Of a stretch of DNA of 6,927 bases, positions 5,983-6,927 are shown one piece after another. The stretch is from NCBI GenBank assembly GCA_016218905.1, contig JACRCS010001047.1:1-6927 (forward strand), given 5' to 3'. Both the position numbers and the translations under genes were made by a program. The notes below the pieces were generated by a model. The model was not told the DNA's origin. It saw only the letters and a list, made by a program, of their open reading frames with translations, and searched no databases. This stretch comes from Deltaproteobacteria bacterium. Its GTDB lineage: Bacteria > Desulfobacterota_C > Deferrisomatia > Deferrisomatales > JACRMM01. Position 1 is the first letter of the stretch. Every line of letters begins with the position of its first letter.

Positions 5983-6011
5983 ACCCTATCGGGCCATCCG
6001 CAAACTGTCAA
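5983..6011 (-). promoter_or_regulatory. Sigma70-type promoter for the DoxX gene
   Basis: On the minus strand: TTGACA (complement of 6006-6011, perfect -35), a 17-nt spacer, and TAGGGT (complement of 5983-5988) as -10. Predicted start of transcription is near 5976, giving a leader of about 40 nt before the DoxX ATG. Confidence 0.6.
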
Positions 6012-6266
6012 CACGGGGCCGACCCGACGTCCCGTACCTGCCCCTTGACGCAGGGGCCCCAGAATTCGAGCCTCCGAAAACTTCTCCTGAGTTGCGAAAC
6101 GCAGTTTTGGTAGGGTGCCGTGAGGCAGTTCTGATTGCACTATTCTTTCACGGCGTCGTCTGACTGCAATAGATAGAGAAATAGAATGGCATTCTGCGAC
6201 TCTGTCTCACGAATCAATCAACTGGTCGTTCGGCAAGTATGACGAGAACCGGATGCGAGATCCCCC

Positions 6267-6295
6267 TTTACTGGGGAGTGGGCGAGTTTTAGAAT
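6267..6295 (+). promoter_or_regulatory. Sigma70-type promoter for the small lipoprotein gene
   Basis: TTTACT (6267-6272, 4 of 6), a 17-nt spacer, and TAGAAT (6290-6295, 5 of 6). Transcription would start around 6302, with a leader of about 40 nt to the ATG at 6343. Confidence 0.55.
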
Positions 6296-6309
6296 CCGCG
6301 CTTTCTTGT

Positions 6310-6325
6310 TGTGACAACGATCACA
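6310..6325. promoter_or_regulatory. CRP/FNR-superfamily-type operator, TGTGA-N6-TCACA
   Basis: TGTGACAACGATCACA is a perfect match to the two half-sites of the CRP consensus with the correct 6-nt spacing. It lies about 8-24 nt downstream of the predicted transcription start and just before the ribosome-binding site (6328-6336). At that place a bound protein would be expected to block rather than activate the promoter at 6267-6295. Which CRP-family protein binds, if any, is unknown. Confidence 0.5.
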
Positions 6326-6342
6326 CGAAAGGGAGGACTTTG

Positions 6343-6774
6343 ATGAAAGTGCGGAAACACCAAAACACTGCGCTGGGCGCAAGCCTGCTGGTGGCCGGAA
6401 CGTTGACTGTGGGATGCGTGAAGACCTCCACGCGCGAAGCACAGGCACCGGCGACACCGGCTCCGGTGGTGGCCGCCCGAACGGAGCAGCCTGCCGCCGG
6501 AGGAGCCCGCGACGATACCGACCCGGTCACGCGGATCGCATACAAGACCAGCGTTCCGCGCGACAAGGTGCAGGAAATCCTGGATCTCTACGCGATGTCC
6601 TCGAAGGCGAAGGGTTCAGGGCGCGACGTCTACAACATTGCCTTGCTCGCCAGCCAGAGGACGGGCATTCCGACCGAAGACGTGGGGTCCGTGATCCTCG
6701 CCTACCGGAGCTTGTTCGAAAGCACCGCGATCCGGACGTCCCAGCCGGCCAAACCGGAGGCGCCGAAGGGCTGA
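6343..6774 (+). CDS. Small putative lipoprotein, family not recognised
   Basis: The product is 143 residues. The N-terminus is basic (MKVRKHQ), then hydrophobic, ending in LTVGC with C25 as the likely lipidated cysteine. The -3 residue is T rather than the usual L, so the lipobox is imperfect. Residues 30-60 are a low-complexity Ala/Pro linker (APATPAPVVAARTEQPAAGG), typical of a tether from membrane to domain. The conserved-looking part is helical, residues 60-128: PVTRIAYKTSVPRDKVQEIL, DVYNIALLASQRTGIPTEDV, GSVILAYRSLFES. The tail is again Pro/Ala-rich. The ATG at 6343 is preferred over an in-frame upstream ATG at 6253 because AAAGGGAGG (6328-6336) lies 6 nt before it and the shorter form begins with the lipoprotein leader. 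The 6253 start would also lie upstream of the predicted promoter's -10. I do not assign a function. Confidence 0.8.
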   Translation: MKVRKHQNTALGASLLVAGTLTVGCVKTSTREAQAPATPAPVVAARTEQPAAGGARDDTDPVTRIAYKTSVPRDKVQEILDLYAMSSKAKGSGRDVYNIALLASQRTGIPTEDVGSVILAYRSLFESTAIRTSQPAKPEAPKG

Positions 6775-6927
6775 AGCCGTCGCAGGACGCCAGACGCCCG
6801 GCCCGTCGCTTCGGGGGGAGCTTGGGAGAGCGCCGGGGTCCACCCCGAGGGCGACCTGCATCGGGAAGCTTCCCCCGATGGTCTCGGTCTCGGGCTTGCC
6901 GTCCACGGTGTCGGCGATGTCAAGGTC
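6616..6927 (-). CDS. Possible C-terminal end of an unidentified minus-strand gene (5' end outside window)
   Basis: From the right edge a minus-strand frame stays open to a stop at 6616. Its first 35 codons after the edge (residues DLDIADTVDGKPETE, then SFPMQVALGVDPGALP) have strongly GC-rich third positions and protein-like composition. Further in it becomes Arg/Pro/Ser-rich and overlaps the lipoprotein gene antisense by about 160 nt, which is unlikely for a real convergent gene. The true end may be near 6780, with a frameshift or contig-edge error. I do not recognise a family. Confidence 0.25.
   Translation of the reverse strand, partial: DLDIADTVDGKPETETIGGSFPMQVALGVDPGALPSSPRSDGPGVWRPATASALRRLRFGRLGRPDRGAFEQAPVGEDHGPHVFGRNARPLAGEQGNVVDVAP

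Larger units (their letters stand above)
5936..6342. other. 407-nt intergenic region between divergent DoxX and lipoprotein genes
   Basis: I see no gene here. The left half is GC-rich and holds the DoxX promoter plus small GC hairpins around 6039-6062 (GCCCC...GGGGC, GGGGCCCC). The right part, about 6120-6240, is clearly more AT-rich than the rest of the window. It contains the odd palindrome AGAATG-G-CATTCT (6183-6195) and an inverted pair ATTGCA (6134-6139)/TGCAAT (6165-6170). The lipoprotein promoter and a CRP-like dyad close the region. A small RNA or a longer regulatory region is possible but not shown. Confidence 0.6.

Noticed and set aside
5340..6140. 266-codon minus-strand frame around the DoxX gene
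   Set aside because: It is an Arg/Gly/Pro-rich shadow; the DoxX frame shows the expected helices and family motif.
6253..6342. Upstream ATG at 6253 for the lipoprotein gene
   Set aside because: It lies upstream of the predicted promoter's -10, lacks a ribosome-binding site, and would bury the lipoprotein leader.
1..6927. tRNA, rRNA, CRISPR array, insertion sequence or prophage genes
   Set aside because: No repeats with regular spacing, no transposase or integrase motifs, and no recognisable structural RNA were seen on either strand.

Overview
This GC-rich window carries bacterial genes, most with strong Shine-Dalgarno sites. Several products have signal peptides and one has a lipoprotein-type leader, which suggests a Gram-negative-type cell envelope. 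Acidobacteriota, Myxococcota/deltaproteobacterial or similar environmental lineages are plausible, but nothing here fixes the taxon.

Layout: (1) At 1-261 lies the 3' end of a ComF-family phosphoribosyltransferase gene. It converges on an AraC-family regulator (332-1120, minus). (2) Divergent from the regulator is a WrbA-like flavodoxin/quinone reductase gene (1275-1868). An exported SnoaL-like (NTF2 fold) protein gene (1912-2496) follows 43 nt later, probably in the same operon. (3) At 2750-3349 is an exported DsbA-family thioredoxin-fold gene. Its reading frame is interrupted by one TGA exactly where the first cysteine of the CxxC motif belongs, giving U-G-G-C. A stable hairpin starts within a few bases of this TGA. 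It is best read as a selenoprotein gene and is the most interesting object in the window. Automated gene calling would split it into a 58-residue stub and a start-less downstream fragment. (4) A YgiD/DODA-type extradiol dioxygenase (3472-4269) and a secreted YceI-family protein (4314-4928) form a tight pair. (5) At 5110-5472 is a small exported protein with two glycine-zipper membrane segments, with its own candidate promoter. It converges on a DoxX-family membrane protein (5528-5935, minus), which has a good TTGACA-type promoter. (6) After a 407-nt intergenic region comes a small putative lipoprotein gene (6343-6774). It has a sigma70-like promoter and a perfect TGTGA-N6-TCACA dyad just downstream of the predicted start of transcription. 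(7) The last 150 bases may hold the end of another minus-strand gene, which I cannot identify.

Taken together, WrbA-like flavoprotein, SnoaL-like protein, thiol/selenol oxidoreductase, aromatic-ring dioxygenase homologue, YceI (isoprenoid-quinone-binding fold) and DoxX suggest a neighbourhood concerned with quinone, redox or electrophile handling at the envelope. The family assignments are strong. The shared role is inference.
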